64,000 nucleotides of DNA from positions 1 to 64,000 of the forward strand of contig JANXAD010000004.1 of the NCBI GenBank assembly GCA_025062245.1, read 5' to 3'. This document shows, piece by piece, positions 9,483 through 19,049 of this stretch; the stretch's first letter is position 1; each line of letters begins with the position of its first letter. Origin of the DNA: Thermodesulfobacteriaceae bacterium. Its GTDB lineage: Bacteria > Desulfobacterota > Thermodesulfobacteria > Thermodesulfobacteriales > Thermodesulfobacteriaceae. Under the pieces are notes generated by a model that had not been told where the DNA came from, made no database searches, and saw only the letters and a list, made by a program, of their open reading frames with translations. Position numbers and translations under genes: made by a program.

Positions 9483-10544
9483 ATGGAAGCAGGAATAAGT
9501 TTAATTATAGTTATAGGTTTAATTATTATAGCCTATATAGGAACCTTACTGGGTCTTCAGGTTTTATTTGGAATTGTTATTCCCTATGTGGCCTTTTTGA
9601 TCTTAGTTTTAGGACTTATTTATAGAGTTATAAGTTGGGCTAAAGTTCCTCAACCTTTTAAAATTCCTACCACCTGTGGGCAACAAAAAAGTTTACCCTG
9701 GGTTAAACATAGTCGTCTTGAGGCTCCTTTTACTACTTGGGAAGTAGTTTTGAGAATGTTTTTTGAAATTTTCCTTTTTAGAAGTCTTTTTAGAAATTTA
9801 AGAGCAGACCTTGAGGGAAGAAGATTAATTTATGGTTCTGCTAAGTGGCTATGGTTAGGAGCTATTTTGTTTCATTTTTCTTTTTTTATAATTATGCTGA
9901 GGCACATAAGACTTTTTACTAATCCTGTTCCTGGTTTTATCGTAAGACTTGATTATATAGATAGTTTTTTCCACTTAGGAATCCCTCCTATTTATATTAC
10001 TGACCTTTTAATTTTAGCTGGCTTAATTTTTCTTCTTCTAAGAAGACTTATAGATCCTAAGGTAAATTATATTTCCTATGGTTCAGATTATTTTCCACTC
10101 TTTCTGATTTTAGGAATTGTTATAAGTGGTGTGTTAATGAGATATGCTATTAAAGTAGATGTATATGCGGTTAAGCAATTAACCTTAGGACTGGCAACCT
10201 TTACTCCCACTATTCCGAAAGCTCCTATTGGTAGTATTTTTTATATTCATCTTTTTTTAGTTTCAGTTTTAGCAGCCTATTTTCCTTTTAGCAAGTTAGT
10301 TCACATGATTGGAATCTTTTTTAGCCCAACCCGTAATATGGCTAATAATAATCGTGCTGTAAGACATGTTAATCCTTGGAATTATCCTGTAAAGCATTAT
10401 ACCTACTATGAATATCAGGAAAGATTTAGAGATAAAATGGAAAATGCAGGTATACCTATAGATGAGGAAGTGGAGCCAGAAAAAGAACATGAATGGTATA
10501 GTTTGTATGTTCCAGGTAAAGAACCACCTACCATAAAGAGTTAA
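9483..10544 (+). CDS. dsrM: DsrM, menaquinol-oxidising cytochrome b-type membrane subunit (NarI-like)
   Basis: Multi-TM protein with conserved His residues, followed by dsrKJOP. Confidence 0.9.
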   Translation: MEAGISLIIVIGLIIIAYIGTLLGLQVLFGIVIPYVAFLILVLGLIYRVISWAKVPQPFKIPTTCGQQKSLPWVKHSRLEAPFTTWEVVLRMFFEIFLFRSLFRNLRADLEGRRLIYGSAKWLWLGAILFHFSFFIIMLRHIRLFTNPVPGFIVRLDYIDSFFHLGIPPIYITDLLILAGLIFLLLRRLIDPKVNYISYGSDYFPLFLILGIVISGVLMRYAIKVDVYAVKQLTLGLATFTPTIPKAPIGSIFYIHLFLVSVLAAYFPFSKLVHMIGIFFSPTRNMANNNRAVRHVNPWNYPVKHYTYYEYQERFRDKMENAGIPIDEEVEPEKEHEWYSLYVPGKEPPTIKS

Positions 10545-10581
10545 TTATAACAAAAAAGAGGCTTAAGGGAGGTAAAAAGGT

Positions 10582-12204
10582 ATGAGTCTTCCTAAACCAG
10601 ATGCCTTGTTAAAGGATGTAGAGCTTCATAAAACTCCAGAAAGACACTGGATGGATATAGAACCTGAATTAAAAAGAGGATACTTCCTATCTATTATAGA
10701 TCCTAAGGTTTTAAAAGATTTAGACCTTCCCAGTTTGGGAACTTGGCAACCCTATGATGAAAAATGGCCCTTACCTGAAGATTGGAAGGAAAGGATAAAA
10801 AAAGAAATTTTAAGAAGAATGGAAACCTATAGATCTTTTAAGCTTTTTATGGAAATTTGTGTAAGATGTGGAGCATGTGCAGATAAATGTCACTTTTTCC
10901 TTGGGACAGGAGATCCTAAAAATATGCCTGTTTTGAGAGCTGAACTTATAAGATCTGTTATAAAAGGCGAATTTTCTATTTTTGGAAAACTTTTTGGAAG
11001 ATTTGCTGGAGCAAGGAAATTAACTGAAGAAGTAATAAAGGAGTGGTTTTATTATTTTTATCAGTGTACTGAGTGTAGAAGATGTTCTGTTTTTTGTCCT
11101 TACGGGATAGATACTGCGGAAGTAACTATGATAATGAGAGAAATTTTACTTAGTTTAGGAATTGCAACGGACTGGGGAATTAAGCCTGTACATAATTGTT
11201 ATTACATAGGTAATCATGTAGGAGTTCCGCCTCAATCTCTTAAAGAAAACTTAGAATTTTTAATATGGGATTTTGAAGAAATTGCAGGAATCCAAATTGA
11301 TTTAGAAAAATATCTTAATAGAAAGGGAGCTGAAATTTTATATGTGCCCATGTCTGGAGACTATTTTGCAGATCCAGGAATTTATACCATGTTAGGGATC
11401 CTGGTTTTATTTCATTATCTTGATTTGGATGTAACTATAAGTCCCTTTGCCTCTGAAGGTGGAAATTTTGGATTTTTCAATTCTTTTGAGATGGCTAAAA
11501 GACTTCATGCCAAAATATATGAAGAAGCTAAAAGACTTAAAGTTAAGTGGATACTTGGTGGAGAATGTGGTCACAAATGGAGAGTCTGGCATCAATTTCA
11601 TAATACCTGGTTTGGTCCTATTGATTTCTTAGAGGTTCCTAAATCTCCTATTACCGGAACGGTTTTTGAACATGCTAAGGATAATAAAATTGTTCATATT
11701 TGTGAATTTACAGCAGATTTAATTGCCCATGGGAAATTAAAATTAGATCCCTCAAGAAATGACCATTTAATAGTTACTTTTCATGATTCCTGTAATACCT
11801 CAAGAGCTATGGGATTTTTTGAGGAGCCAAGATTTATATTAAAACATGTGTGTAATAATTTCGTTGAAATGCCAGAAAATACTATTAGAGAAAAGACTTT
11901 TTGTTGTGGTTCTGGGTCTGGTCTTAACGCCGGTGAGAATATGGAAATAAGAATGAGAGGAGGTTTTCCGAGAGCTAACGCGGTAGAATATGTGCATAAA
12001 GAGTATGGAGTGAATCAAATAGCTTGCATTTGTGCTATTGATAGAGCAACCCTAAGTTCCCTTATGGAATATTGGGTTCCTGAAGTTGCAGTAAGTGGAG
12101 TTCACGAACTGGTTGCTAATGCTTTGGTCCTTGAAGGAGAGAAATCAAGAGATGTGGATTTAAGAAGAAGACCACTAAAACATCCTGTGAAAGGTGTGGA
12201 TTAA
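10582..12204 (+). CDS. dsrK: DsrK, HdrD-like iron-sulfur subunit
   Basis: CVRCGACADKCHFFLGTGDP and CTECRRCSVFCPYG 4Fe-4S motifs plus FCCGSGSGLN CCG-type motif. Confidence 0.93.
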   Translation: MSLPKPDALLKDVELHKTPERHWMDIEPELKRGYFLSIIDPKVLKDLDLPSLGTWQPYDEKWPLPEDWKERIKKEILRRMETYRSFKLFMEICVRCGACADKCHFFLGTGDPKNMPVLRAELIRSVIKGEFSIFGKLFGRFAGARKLTEEVIKEWFYYFYQCTECRRCSVFCPYGIDTAEVTMIMREILLSLGIATDWGIKPVHNCYYIGNHVGVPPQSLKENLEFLIWDFEEIAGIQIDLEKYLNRKGAEILYVPMSGDYFADPGIYTMLGILVLFHYLDLDVTISPFASEGGNFGFFNSFEMAKRLHAKIYEEAKRLKVKWILGGECGHKWRVWHQFHNTWFGPIDFLEVPKSPITGTVFEHAKDNKIVHICEFTADLIAHGKLKLDPSRNDHLIVTFHDSCNTSRAMGFFEEPRFILKHVCNNFVEMPENTIREKTFCCGSGSGLNAGENMEIRMRGGFPRANAVEYVHKEYGVNQIACICAIDRATLSSLMEYWVPEVAVSGVHELVANALVLEGEKSRDVDLRRRPLKHPVKGVD

Positions 12205-12229
12205 TTTGCAAAAGGAGGAGGGCTAAGTT

Positions 12230-12616
12230 ATGTATAATGCAGATAAGGTAATTCCAGGGATAATCATCTTAATTCTCTTTTTTACCCTTCCTATTTGGTT
12301 AAATGTTGGAAGGTTAGAAGCTGTTCCTGAGGTTGAACTTCCTAAGGAGGAAAAGAAATGTGTGGAATCTAAGGAGTTTATGAGAAGAGAACATATGAAG
12401 CTTTTAGATGATTGGAGAATTAAGGTTTTACGTGAAAATCAACATGTTTATTTATCAGGGGAGGGTAAAAATTTTAAAATAAGTTTACAAAATACTTGTA
12501 TGAAGTGTCATGAAAACAAAGAAAAATTTTGTGATAAGTGTCATAATTTTGTAGTAACCCACCCAGATTGTTGGACATGTCATATCGCACCGGAGGTGGC
12601 CAAAAAATGGAAATAA
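12230..12616 (+). CDS. dsrJ: DsrJ, triheme cytochrome c
   Basis: Three CxxCH motifs (CMKCH, CDKCH, CWTCH) in 128 aa with N-terminal TM/signal segment. Confidence 0.9.
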   Translation: MYNADKVIPGIIILILFFTLPIWLNVGRLEAVPEVELPKEEKKCVESKEFMRREHMKLLDDWRIKVLRENQHVYLSGEGKNFKISLQNTCMKCHENKEKFCDKCHNFVVTHPDCWTCHIAPEVAKKWK

Positions 12617-13386
12617 AAAGAAGGGACTTTTTAAAAATTTTAGGTTTGGGTTTAGTTGGTAGTATTACTTCTGCTAATTTCCTTTTTAGAAGGGAGGTTA
12701 AGGCTCAGAGTTATATAGCTCCACCGGAGGCTTTAAAAGCTAAAAGATGGGGAATGGTCATTGATATTAAAAAGTGTGTTAATGCTCAACCAGATTGTAA
12801 ATTAAAGTGTGTAGAGGTTTGTCATAAATTACATAATGTTCCTTCTATTCCAGACAAGAAGAAAGAAATTAAGTGGATTTGGGAGGACGAATATGAACAT
12901 GTTTTTCCTGAACAACCTAATGAATTTGTAGCTAAAATTTATGCCCACAAACCTTTTATACTTCTATGTAACCAGTGCGCCAATCCTCCTTGTGTAAGAG
13001 TTTGTCCTACTCAAGCTACCTTTAAAAGAGAAGACGGTATTGTTATGATGGATTATCATAGATGTATAGGTTGTCGTTTTTGCATGGCAGCTTGTCCTTT
13101 TGGAGCCAGAAGCTTTAACTGGGTTGATCCGCGTCCTTACCTTGCTAAGGTAAATCCAGAGTATCCTACCAGAACTAAGGGAGTGGTAGAGAAATGTACC
13201 TTTTGTTATGAAAGGTTAGCAGTAGGAAAAATTCCAGCCTGTGTGGAGTCCTGTCCAGATAAAGCTTTAATCTTTGGGGATTTAGAGGATGAACATTCTG
13301 AAATTAGTAAAATTTTGAAAGAGAGATTTTCTATAAGAAGAAAGGCCGAACTTGGAACAGATCCTTCTGTTTTTTACTTAATCTAA
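12607..13386 (+). CDS. dsrO: DsrO, Tat-exported periplasmic iron-sulfur protein
   Basis: Start chosen at ATG 12607 (MEIKRRDFLKILGLG Tat signal) inside ORF 12568-13386; several CxxCxxC..C ferredoxin motifs. Confidence 0.9.
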   Translation: MEIKRRDFLKILGLGLVGSITSANFLFRREVKAQSYIAPPEALKAKRWGMVIDIKKCVNAQPDCKLKCVEVCHKLHNVPSIPDKKKEIKWIWEDEYEHVFPEQPNEFVAKIYAHKPFILLCNQCANPPCVRVCPTQATFKREDGIVMMDYHRCIGCRFCMAACPFGARSFNWVDPRPYLAKVNPEYPTRTKGVVEKCTFCYERLAVGKIPACVESCPDKALIFGDLEDEHSEISKILKERFSIRRKAELGTDPSVFYLI

Positions 13387-13410
13387 AAAAGTTAAAGGAG
13401 AGGTGCAAAG

Positions 13411-14592
13411 ATGATTGAAAAGGCTCTAAGAGGGAGTGCCAAATATTGGCTCTGGGTGTGTTTTCTTCTATCCTGGGTGTTAATAGGATTTATCTGTTAT
13501 CTTTATCAGTTAAAAGTAGGATTAGGTATTACTGGAATGAGTAGAGATGTATCTTGGGGTTTTTACATTGCTAATTTCACCTTTTTAGTTGGAGTGGCAG
13601 CTTCTGCAGTAATGGTAGTTCTTCCCTATTACTGGCATAATTATAAAGAATTCGGGAAAATTACCATTTTGGGAGAATTTTTAGCTGTAGCTTCAGTTGC
13701 TATGTGTGTTCTTTTTATTTTGGTAGATCTTGGTCAACCTATGAGAGTTTTTAATGTTTTAAGATATCCCACTCTCAATTCAATTATGTTTTATGATGTG
13801 GTTGTTTTAAACGGATATTTATTACTAAATTTACTTTGTGGTTGGACAGTTCTTCATGCTGAATATAAAGGAACTAAATATCCCTCTTGGCTTAAACCCT
13901 TTATTTATTTAGCCATAGTTTGGGCTCCCAGCATTCATATTGTAACTGCCTTTCTTTATCAAGGGTTACCTGGACGTCATTTTTGGTTAACAGCTATTAT
14001 GGCTCCTAGATTCTTAGCTTCCGCTTTTTCTTCTGGTCCTGCTTTAATTATCATTTTAGCCCTCTTACTTAAGAAGGTAGCCAATTTTGATGCAGGAAAA
14101 AAAGCTATAGAGACCCTTTCTAAAATAGTTACTTATGCCTTTATAGTTAATGTTCTCTTTTTCCTTTTTGAGGTCTTTACAGCTTTTTATAGTGGAATTC
14201 CTGGACATAAAGCCCCTATTCAGTATCTCTTTGCAGGACTTCACGGGCATGCTGAATGGGTTCCTACCATGTGGCTTTCCTATATTTTAGCAGCTATAGC
14301 CATTATTCTTTTAGTTGTGCCCTCTACTCGTAAAAATGAAACTACCTTAGCTATCGCTTGTATAGCAGTTTTTCTTTCCTGTTGGATTGATAAGGGTATT
14401 GGGTTAATTACCGGAGGATATACTCCTACACCCTTTGAGACCATTACTCCTTATAGACCAACTTTGCCTGAAATAGGAATCACTTTAGGTGTTTGGGCAG
14501 TGGGATTTTTAATTTTGACCATCCTTTATAAAATAGCTTTAGGTGTCAAAGAGTCCCATGAGTTAGTGGTTAAGATGAAAGAAGAAGTTTAA
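13411..14592 (+). CDS. dsrP: DsrP, NrfD-like integral membrane subunit
   Basis: Multi-TM NrfD/PsrC-type protein directly after dsrO. Confidence 0.92.
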   Translation: MIEKALRGSAKYWLWVCFLLSWVLIGFICYLYQLKVGLGITGMSRDVSWGFYIANFTFLVGVAASAVMVVLPYYWHNYKEFGKITILGEFLAVASVAMCVLFILVDLGQPMRVFNVLRYPTLNSIMFYDVVVLNGYLLLNLLCGWTVLHAEYKGTKYPSWLKPFIYLAIVWAPSIHIVTAFLYQGLPGRHFWLTAIMAPRFLASAFSSGPALIIILALLLKKVANFDAGKKAIETLSKIVTYAFIVNVLFFLFEVFTAFYSGIPGHKAPIQYLFAGLHGHAEWVPTMWLSYILAAIAIILLVVPSTRKNETTLAIACIAVFLSCWIDKGIGLITGGYTPTPFETITPYRPTLPEIGITLGVWAVGFLILTILYKIALGVKESHELVVKMKEEV

Positions 14593-14600
14593 TTTTTGTT

Positions 14601-15986
14601 ATGTCTTTTAGTTATTATATTCCTCGTGTTCTTGTTTCTTCCCATAAGGGAGGTGCGGGAAAAACTCTTTTTACTTTAGGATTAGTTTCAGCCTTTAAAA
14701 ATAAAGGCTTTAAGGTTTCGGTCTTTAAAAAGGGTCCTGATTATATAGATGCTGGTTGGTTGAGTAAAATTTCTGGAACTCCCTGTAGAAATTTAGATCT
14801 CTTTCTTTTTGATACTAAAACTAATCTTTACTCTTTTTACTTAGGTTCTAAGGATTCAGATTTAGCTATCCTTGAAGGAAACAGAGGTCTTTTTGACGGT
14901 TTAGATTTAGAGGGAAGTTGTAGTACTTCTAAATTAGCTAAGATTTTGAAAACTCCTATTATATTAGTTTTAGATTGTACTAAGGTTACCAGAAGTTTAG
15001 CAGCTTTAGTTAAAGGGTTTATCTCTTTTGAAGAGGGAGTTGAAATTAGAGGGGTGGTTTTAAATCAAATTGCTCGTGTTAGACATGAAAATATTGTTAG
15101 AAGTGCTATAGAATATTATACGGATGTAAAGGTTTTAGGAGTCTTACCTAAACTAAGGAAAGTTCCTTTAGAGAGACACTTAGGTTTGATTACCTCTTTG
15201 GAGTATGATGAAAGTTTATTTTTAGAAGAACTTAGAGAGGCTATTTTGAATAATGTAGATTTAGATAGGATATTTAAAATAGCTCGAGATGTTTCTCCTA
15301 TTTTTATAGATAACCTTGAAGAAAGGAATAATAGAAAGTTTTCTGGAGTTAAAATAGGGGTTTTTAAGGATGAAGCTTTTCAATTTTATTATCCTGAAAA
15401 CTTAGATAGTTTAATAAGCTTAGGGGCAGAAATAAAATATATCAATGCTTGTCAAGATAAAGGACTTCCTTCAGATATAAGTGGACTATACTTAGGAGGA
15501 GGGTTTCCTGAAGTTAAAGCAGAATCTTTATCAGAAAATATCACCCTTTTAAAGGAAGTTAGAAAAGCTATTTTAGAGGGTATGCCTGTTTATGCAGAAT
15601 GTGGAGGATTAATGTACTTAGGAGAAAAAATTATTTGGAAAAATAAGAGTTATCCGATGGTAGGAGTTTTACCCTTTAGTTTTAAGGTGGAAAAAAAACC
15701 TCAAGGACATGGCTATGTAGTGGCTAAGGTGAAAAAGGAAAATCCCTATTTTGAAGTAGGAAGCCTGATAAAAGGTCATGAATTTCATTATTCTAAACCG
15801 GTAAACGTAAAAGAGAATAAAGACATAAAGTTTATATTTGAAATAGAAAGGGGTTATGGATTTGACGGAAGGTTTGACGGAGTATTTTATAAAAATCTAT
15901 TAGCCAGTTATACCCATATTCACATTTTTAGTGTAAAATGTTGGGTTGAAAAATTTTTGGAAAGGGCTAAACTTTTTAAAATTTAA
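14601..15986 (+). CDS. dsrN: cobyrinate a,c-diamide synthase-like / DsrN amidase
   Basis: N-terminal SSHKGGAGKTLFTLGL P-loop, glutamine amidotransferase part YLGGGFPEV...YAECGGLMYLG; position after dsrP matches dsrN. Confidence 0.8.
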   Translation: MSFSYYIPRVLVSSHKGGAGKTLFTLGLVSAFKNKGFKVSVFKKGPDYIDAGWLSKISGTPCRNLDLFLFDTKTNLYSFYLGSKDSDLAILEGNRGLFDGLDLEGSCSTSKLAKILKTPIILVLDCTKVTRSLAALVKGFISFEEGVEIRGVVLNQIARVRHENIVRSAIEYYTDVKVLGVLPKLRKVPLERHLGLITSLEYDESLFLEELREAILNNVDLDRIFKIARDVSPIFIDNLEERNNRKFSGVKIGVFKDEAFQFYYPENLDSLISLGAEIKYINACQDKGLPSDISGLYLGGGFPEVKAESLSENITLLKEVRKAILEGMPVYAECGGLMYLGEKIIWKNKSYPMVGVLPFSFKVEKKPQGHGYVVAKVKKENPYFEVGSLIKGHEFHYSKPVNVKENKDIKFIFEIERGYGFDGRFDGVFYKNLLASYTHIHIFSVKCWVEKFLERAKLFKI

Positions 15987-16006
15987 AAATAAAAAGGAGG
16001 TGCGAG

Positions 16007-16198
16007 ATGGCAGCAGAAATTACTATTAATTATGACACCTGTGATGCTTGTGGAACTTGTGTAGAATCCTGTCCTGCTCAGGTTTATGACAAAGGAGATG
16101 ATGATAAACCTGTGGTAGCAAGACTGGAAGATTGTTTAATCTGTATGACCTGTGTGGAAGTTTGTCCTACCGGTTCTATTACCGTAAAAGAGGTGTAA
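16007..16198 (+). CDS. 4Fe-4S ferredoxin
   Basis: 63 aa with CDACGTCVESCP and CLICMTCVEVCP. Confidence 0.92.
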   Translation: MAAEITINYDTCDACGTCVESCPAQVYDKGDDDKPVVARLEDCLICMTCVEVCPTGSITVKEV

Positions 16199-16210
16199 GC
16201 AGGAAAGATC

Positions 16211-16234
16211 AAGGGGGATTTTTCCCCCTTTCTA
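16211..16234 (+). terminator. rho-independent terminator after ferredoxin gene
   Basis: AAGGGGGA-TTT-TCCCCCTT perfect stem followed by T-containing tract. Confidence 0.75.
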
Positions 16235-16246
16235 ATTTTCAATTAA

Positions 16247-17164
16247 ATGTATCTTAGTAGAAAAATTGTAAATGACGGTTATGAATATTTTTTAGCTCAA
16301 TCCTATTTTGAAGCTCCCTATTGGCGTTCCAAAATAATCTATCCCTTAGGGAAATTTCCTGAACAATTTATTGAATATTATAGTGAAGTAGCCTTTTATA
16401 TCCCTTTAGAAGATGTTTTAAGAGAAAGAGGTATAGAGACCAATCAAGATGAATTAGAAGAAATTTTTTTTCGTTTTTTATCTTATGAAGCTAAGGTTTG
16501 TTTAAGGTCTCCTCTTAATCGTAAAAGAAGAAAAATAACCAAAATTGATAAAAATAATCTTAGAATTAAGGAATTACATTCCTTTGATATTATCAGGTTT
16601 TTAGTTTTAAAATTAGGGATTTCTAATCCTCAAAATTTTTTAGAAGTAGCTTTTCCTTTTTTAATTTATCTTCAGAATAAGTCTCGAGATGAGATAGAAA
16701 ATTTTTTGTGGGATATGGAGGATGAGTTAACTTACCGTGAAAAATTAAGATATATTTTTAATATTTTTAACTTAGGTTTTTCAGGGGCTTTAGAAGAAAG
16801 GGACCAAAAATTTTTAGAAGAAGTTTGTAAGATATCAGAGGATGAAAAGTATAGAATGGGGCTTTCTAAGGAAGAAGTTTTAAGTAAATACTTGTCAAGG
16901 TATATATGGTTTTATTTTGATGTTTTTAAATATAGAGAGAGACCAAAAATTTATAATCTTTTGGAGAGAGAACTTTATAAGGAATTAGCTAAAACTTTAG
17001 AAACTTCCTTAGAAAATCTGATAAACCTTTCTAAAAGAGAAGTTATAACTCTTTTTAGAAAAAAGGCCCAAAAATTACATCCTGATAAGGGAGGAAGTCA
17101 CGAAGAATTTATAAAACTTAGAAATTTATTAGAGAAATATTTAAAGGTTAGATTTGGTTCTTAA
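16247..17164 (+). CDS. protein with C-terminal DnaJ (J) domain
   Basis: C-terminus LSKREVITLFRKKAQKLHPDKGGSHEEFIKLRNLLEKYL contains HPD motif; N-terminal ~230 aa unassigned. Confidence 0.7.
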   Translation: MYLSRKIVNDGYEYFLAQSYFEAPYWRSKIIYPLGKFPEQFIEYYSEVAFYIPLEDVLRERGIETNQDELEEIFFRFLSYEAKVCLRSPLNRKRRKITKIDKNNLRIKELHSFDIIRFLVLKLGISNPQNFLEVAFPFLIYLQNKSRDEIENFLWDMEDELTYREKLRYIFNIFNLGFSGALEERDQKFLEEVCKISEDEKYRMGLSKEEVLSKYLSRYIWFYFDVFKYRERPKIYNLLERELYKELAKTLETSLENLINLSKREVITLFRKKAQKLHPDKGGSHEEFIKLRNLLEKYLKVRFGS

Positions 17165-17165
17165 T

Positions 17166-18311
17166 TTATTTAAAAACGATTTCTAAGTAATTATTATCTT
17201 TCATAGAGGCCTTAGTTACTTCTTTGTTTAATAAACTCCGAGGTAAGAAAAAGTGTTTTTTATAATTTCCAATTTTTATGATTAGGTCTTCTTCTTTTTG
17301 ATAAATTTCTAACTTTTCTTGAGGAACCTCTTTTAGGAAAAGTTTTAGAATGTAAAATCCGTTGCTCTCGGAAAGCTCAAAAGGTTTATCTTTATAAAAG
17401 ATTTCTTCTGGATTTTTATTTTGATAAATTAGTTTTCCAAATTTTTTAAGTTTTTCGTATCCCAGGATTTCTTCAAATAACTGGGGAACTAAGAAGATAG
17501 GGGTGGGTTCAAAACTTTTTATAATTCGGTCTAAATATTTTTCTTGAATTTGATAAAGTGGATTTTCCTTAGTAACTATTCGGTTAATAAATATGGCATC
17601 TACTGGAAATCCAAAGAGATGAAGATAGGTGAAAGCCTTTTCTGTTTCCTTTATGACCATTTTTTCAGGATTAATTACCAATCTTACTGAAGAGACTTGG
17701 GGATTTTGTAACAAATAATATAAATTATATACTTGATGAAATAAATCCTCTAAGGCATCATAGGTTTCTTCTTCTGGGAGGGGCATATCGGTGACTAATT
17801 TAGCTGCAGGTCTTATAAATTTCATCAGTTTTCTTTGTAAAGGCAAGATCTTGGTTATCCACCAACTTATGGCATCAGGAAGTCCTAAAAATCTTAAAGT
17901 TTCCCCTGTAGGTGCAGAATCTACTATAATTACCTCAAAATCAGCCTCTTTTACATGTTTATTTATCCAAAGAAAAGAGGAAACTTCTTCCATTCCTGGA
18001 AGTATGGACATTTCTTCAGCCATGATCTCATCCATTCCTTGCCATTTTAAAAGACTCTTAAGATATTCTTTAAGGACTCCCCAGAATTTTTCTATGGAAT
18101 AATAAACATCAATTTCTTGAGCGTAAAAATTTTTAAATATTTTTTTAGGTTCGGGTCCTATATCTATTTCTAATACATCAGAGAGGGAGTGTGCGGGATC
18201 AACTGAAACCACCAGAACCTTTTTTCCTAATTCTGAAAGATAAGCCCCTGTGGCAGCAGAAAGGGTAGTTTTACCTACTCCTCCTTTACCTGTAAAAAGA
18301 AGAATCCTCAT
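17166..18311 (-). CDS. ArsA/Get3-family ATPase with C-terminal HSP20-like domain
   Basis: FTGKGGVGKTTLSAATG deviant Walker A, VDPAHSLSDVL, DSAPTGETLRFL; C-terminal ~60 aa looks like the ArsA_HSP20 domain. Confidence 0.85.
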   Translation of the reverse strand: MRILLFTGKGGVGKTTLSAATGAYLSELGKKVLVVSVDPAHSLSDVLEIDIGPEPKKIFKNFYAQEIDVYYSIEKFWGVLKEYLKSLLKWQGMDEIMAEEMSILPGMEEVSSFLWINKHVKEADFEVIIVDSAPTGETLRFLGLPDAISWWITKILPLQRKLMKFIRPAAKLVTDMPLPEEETYDALEDLFHQVYNLYYLLQNPQVSSVRLVINPEKMVIKETEKAFTYLHLFGFPVDAIFINRIVTKENPLYQIQEKYLDRIIKSFEPTPIFLVPQLFEEILGYEKLKKFGKLIYQNKNPEEIFYKDKPFELSESNGFYILKLFLKEVPQEKLEIYQKEEDLIIKIGNYKKHFFLPRSLLNKEVTKASMKDNNYLEIVFK

Positions 18312-18324
18312 AAAGGTTAGAGGT

Positions 18325-18531
18325 TTACTCCTTTTTCACTTCAATTTTTTTAACTTTCTTAGGTTTTTCAATTTCTTCAATTTTCTGATCTAAAATACTT
18401 CTTAAGGCTAAAAGAAATTCCTTTTTAGCATTTTTTAAATGGGTTTTAGAATTTTCTGGCACAAAAGAAAAAATATCTTCTATAAAGGCATCCCAAGCAT
18501 CTAATAGATGTTCCACCCATTTGTGTTTCAA
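18325..18531 (-). CDS. small hypothetical protein co-directional with ArsA-like gene
   Basis: 68 aa ORF, 13 nt upstream of the ArsA-like gene. Confidence 0.55.
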   Translation of the reverse strand: MKHKWVEHLLDAWDAFIEDIFSFVPENSKTHLKNAKKEFLLALRSILDQKIEEIEKPKKVKKIEVKKE

Positions 18532-18576
18532 GTTTTATCCCCCCTTTTAATATACTTTTTTTAAAAAATAATATAA

Positions 18577-18935
18577 TCATTGATACAAATTTTCAAAGAA
18601 ATGTATGAGACTAACGGGTCCCCTCTTCCCATTATACCATATCAAATCATCCATTAATTCCTTATTAAAAGCCTCTAAATTTTCTAACAGCTATCCTCCC
18701 TATACTCTATAAAATTCTCCTCCAAGGTCCTTCTCTAACTTTTTACCTAACTATTCCCCTCGGAATACTCTTTTTAATTCAGTGGCATATTTATCGTGAA
18801 ACTCTATAACTTAAAGCCTAAAAAGAATCTCCTCATTTACCTTTCTCTTTCATGTGAGGTGACCTCCTTAAGGAGATTTTTTGATTTTTAATTTTATTAC
18901 TTTTCTATTTTCCCGAAAGAGACGGAGCTTATGCA
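18577..18935 (-). pseudogene. internally deleted, decayed insertion sequence (integrase-type transposase remnant)
   Basis: Minus strand reads ENLEAFNKELMDDLIWYNGKRGPVSLIHFFENLYQ* (rve-type transposase C-terminus) and N-terminal fragment VIEFHDKYATE; outer end GAGACGGAGCTTATGCA shared with 34503-34519. Confidence 0.75.
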
Positions 18936-19049
18936 AAAAAATGAAAATAGTAGAATTTTTAGTTCAATTTAAAAGATACTTTTATTTTAAAATTTTTGCA
19001 TTATATTTAAAATGCAAATTTACAAGCGCTAATTTTATTAAAAACTAAA

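Noticed and set aside
17791-18102. 103 aa plus-strand ORF opposite the ArsA-like gene
   Set aside because: Shadow ORF within a conserved coding region.
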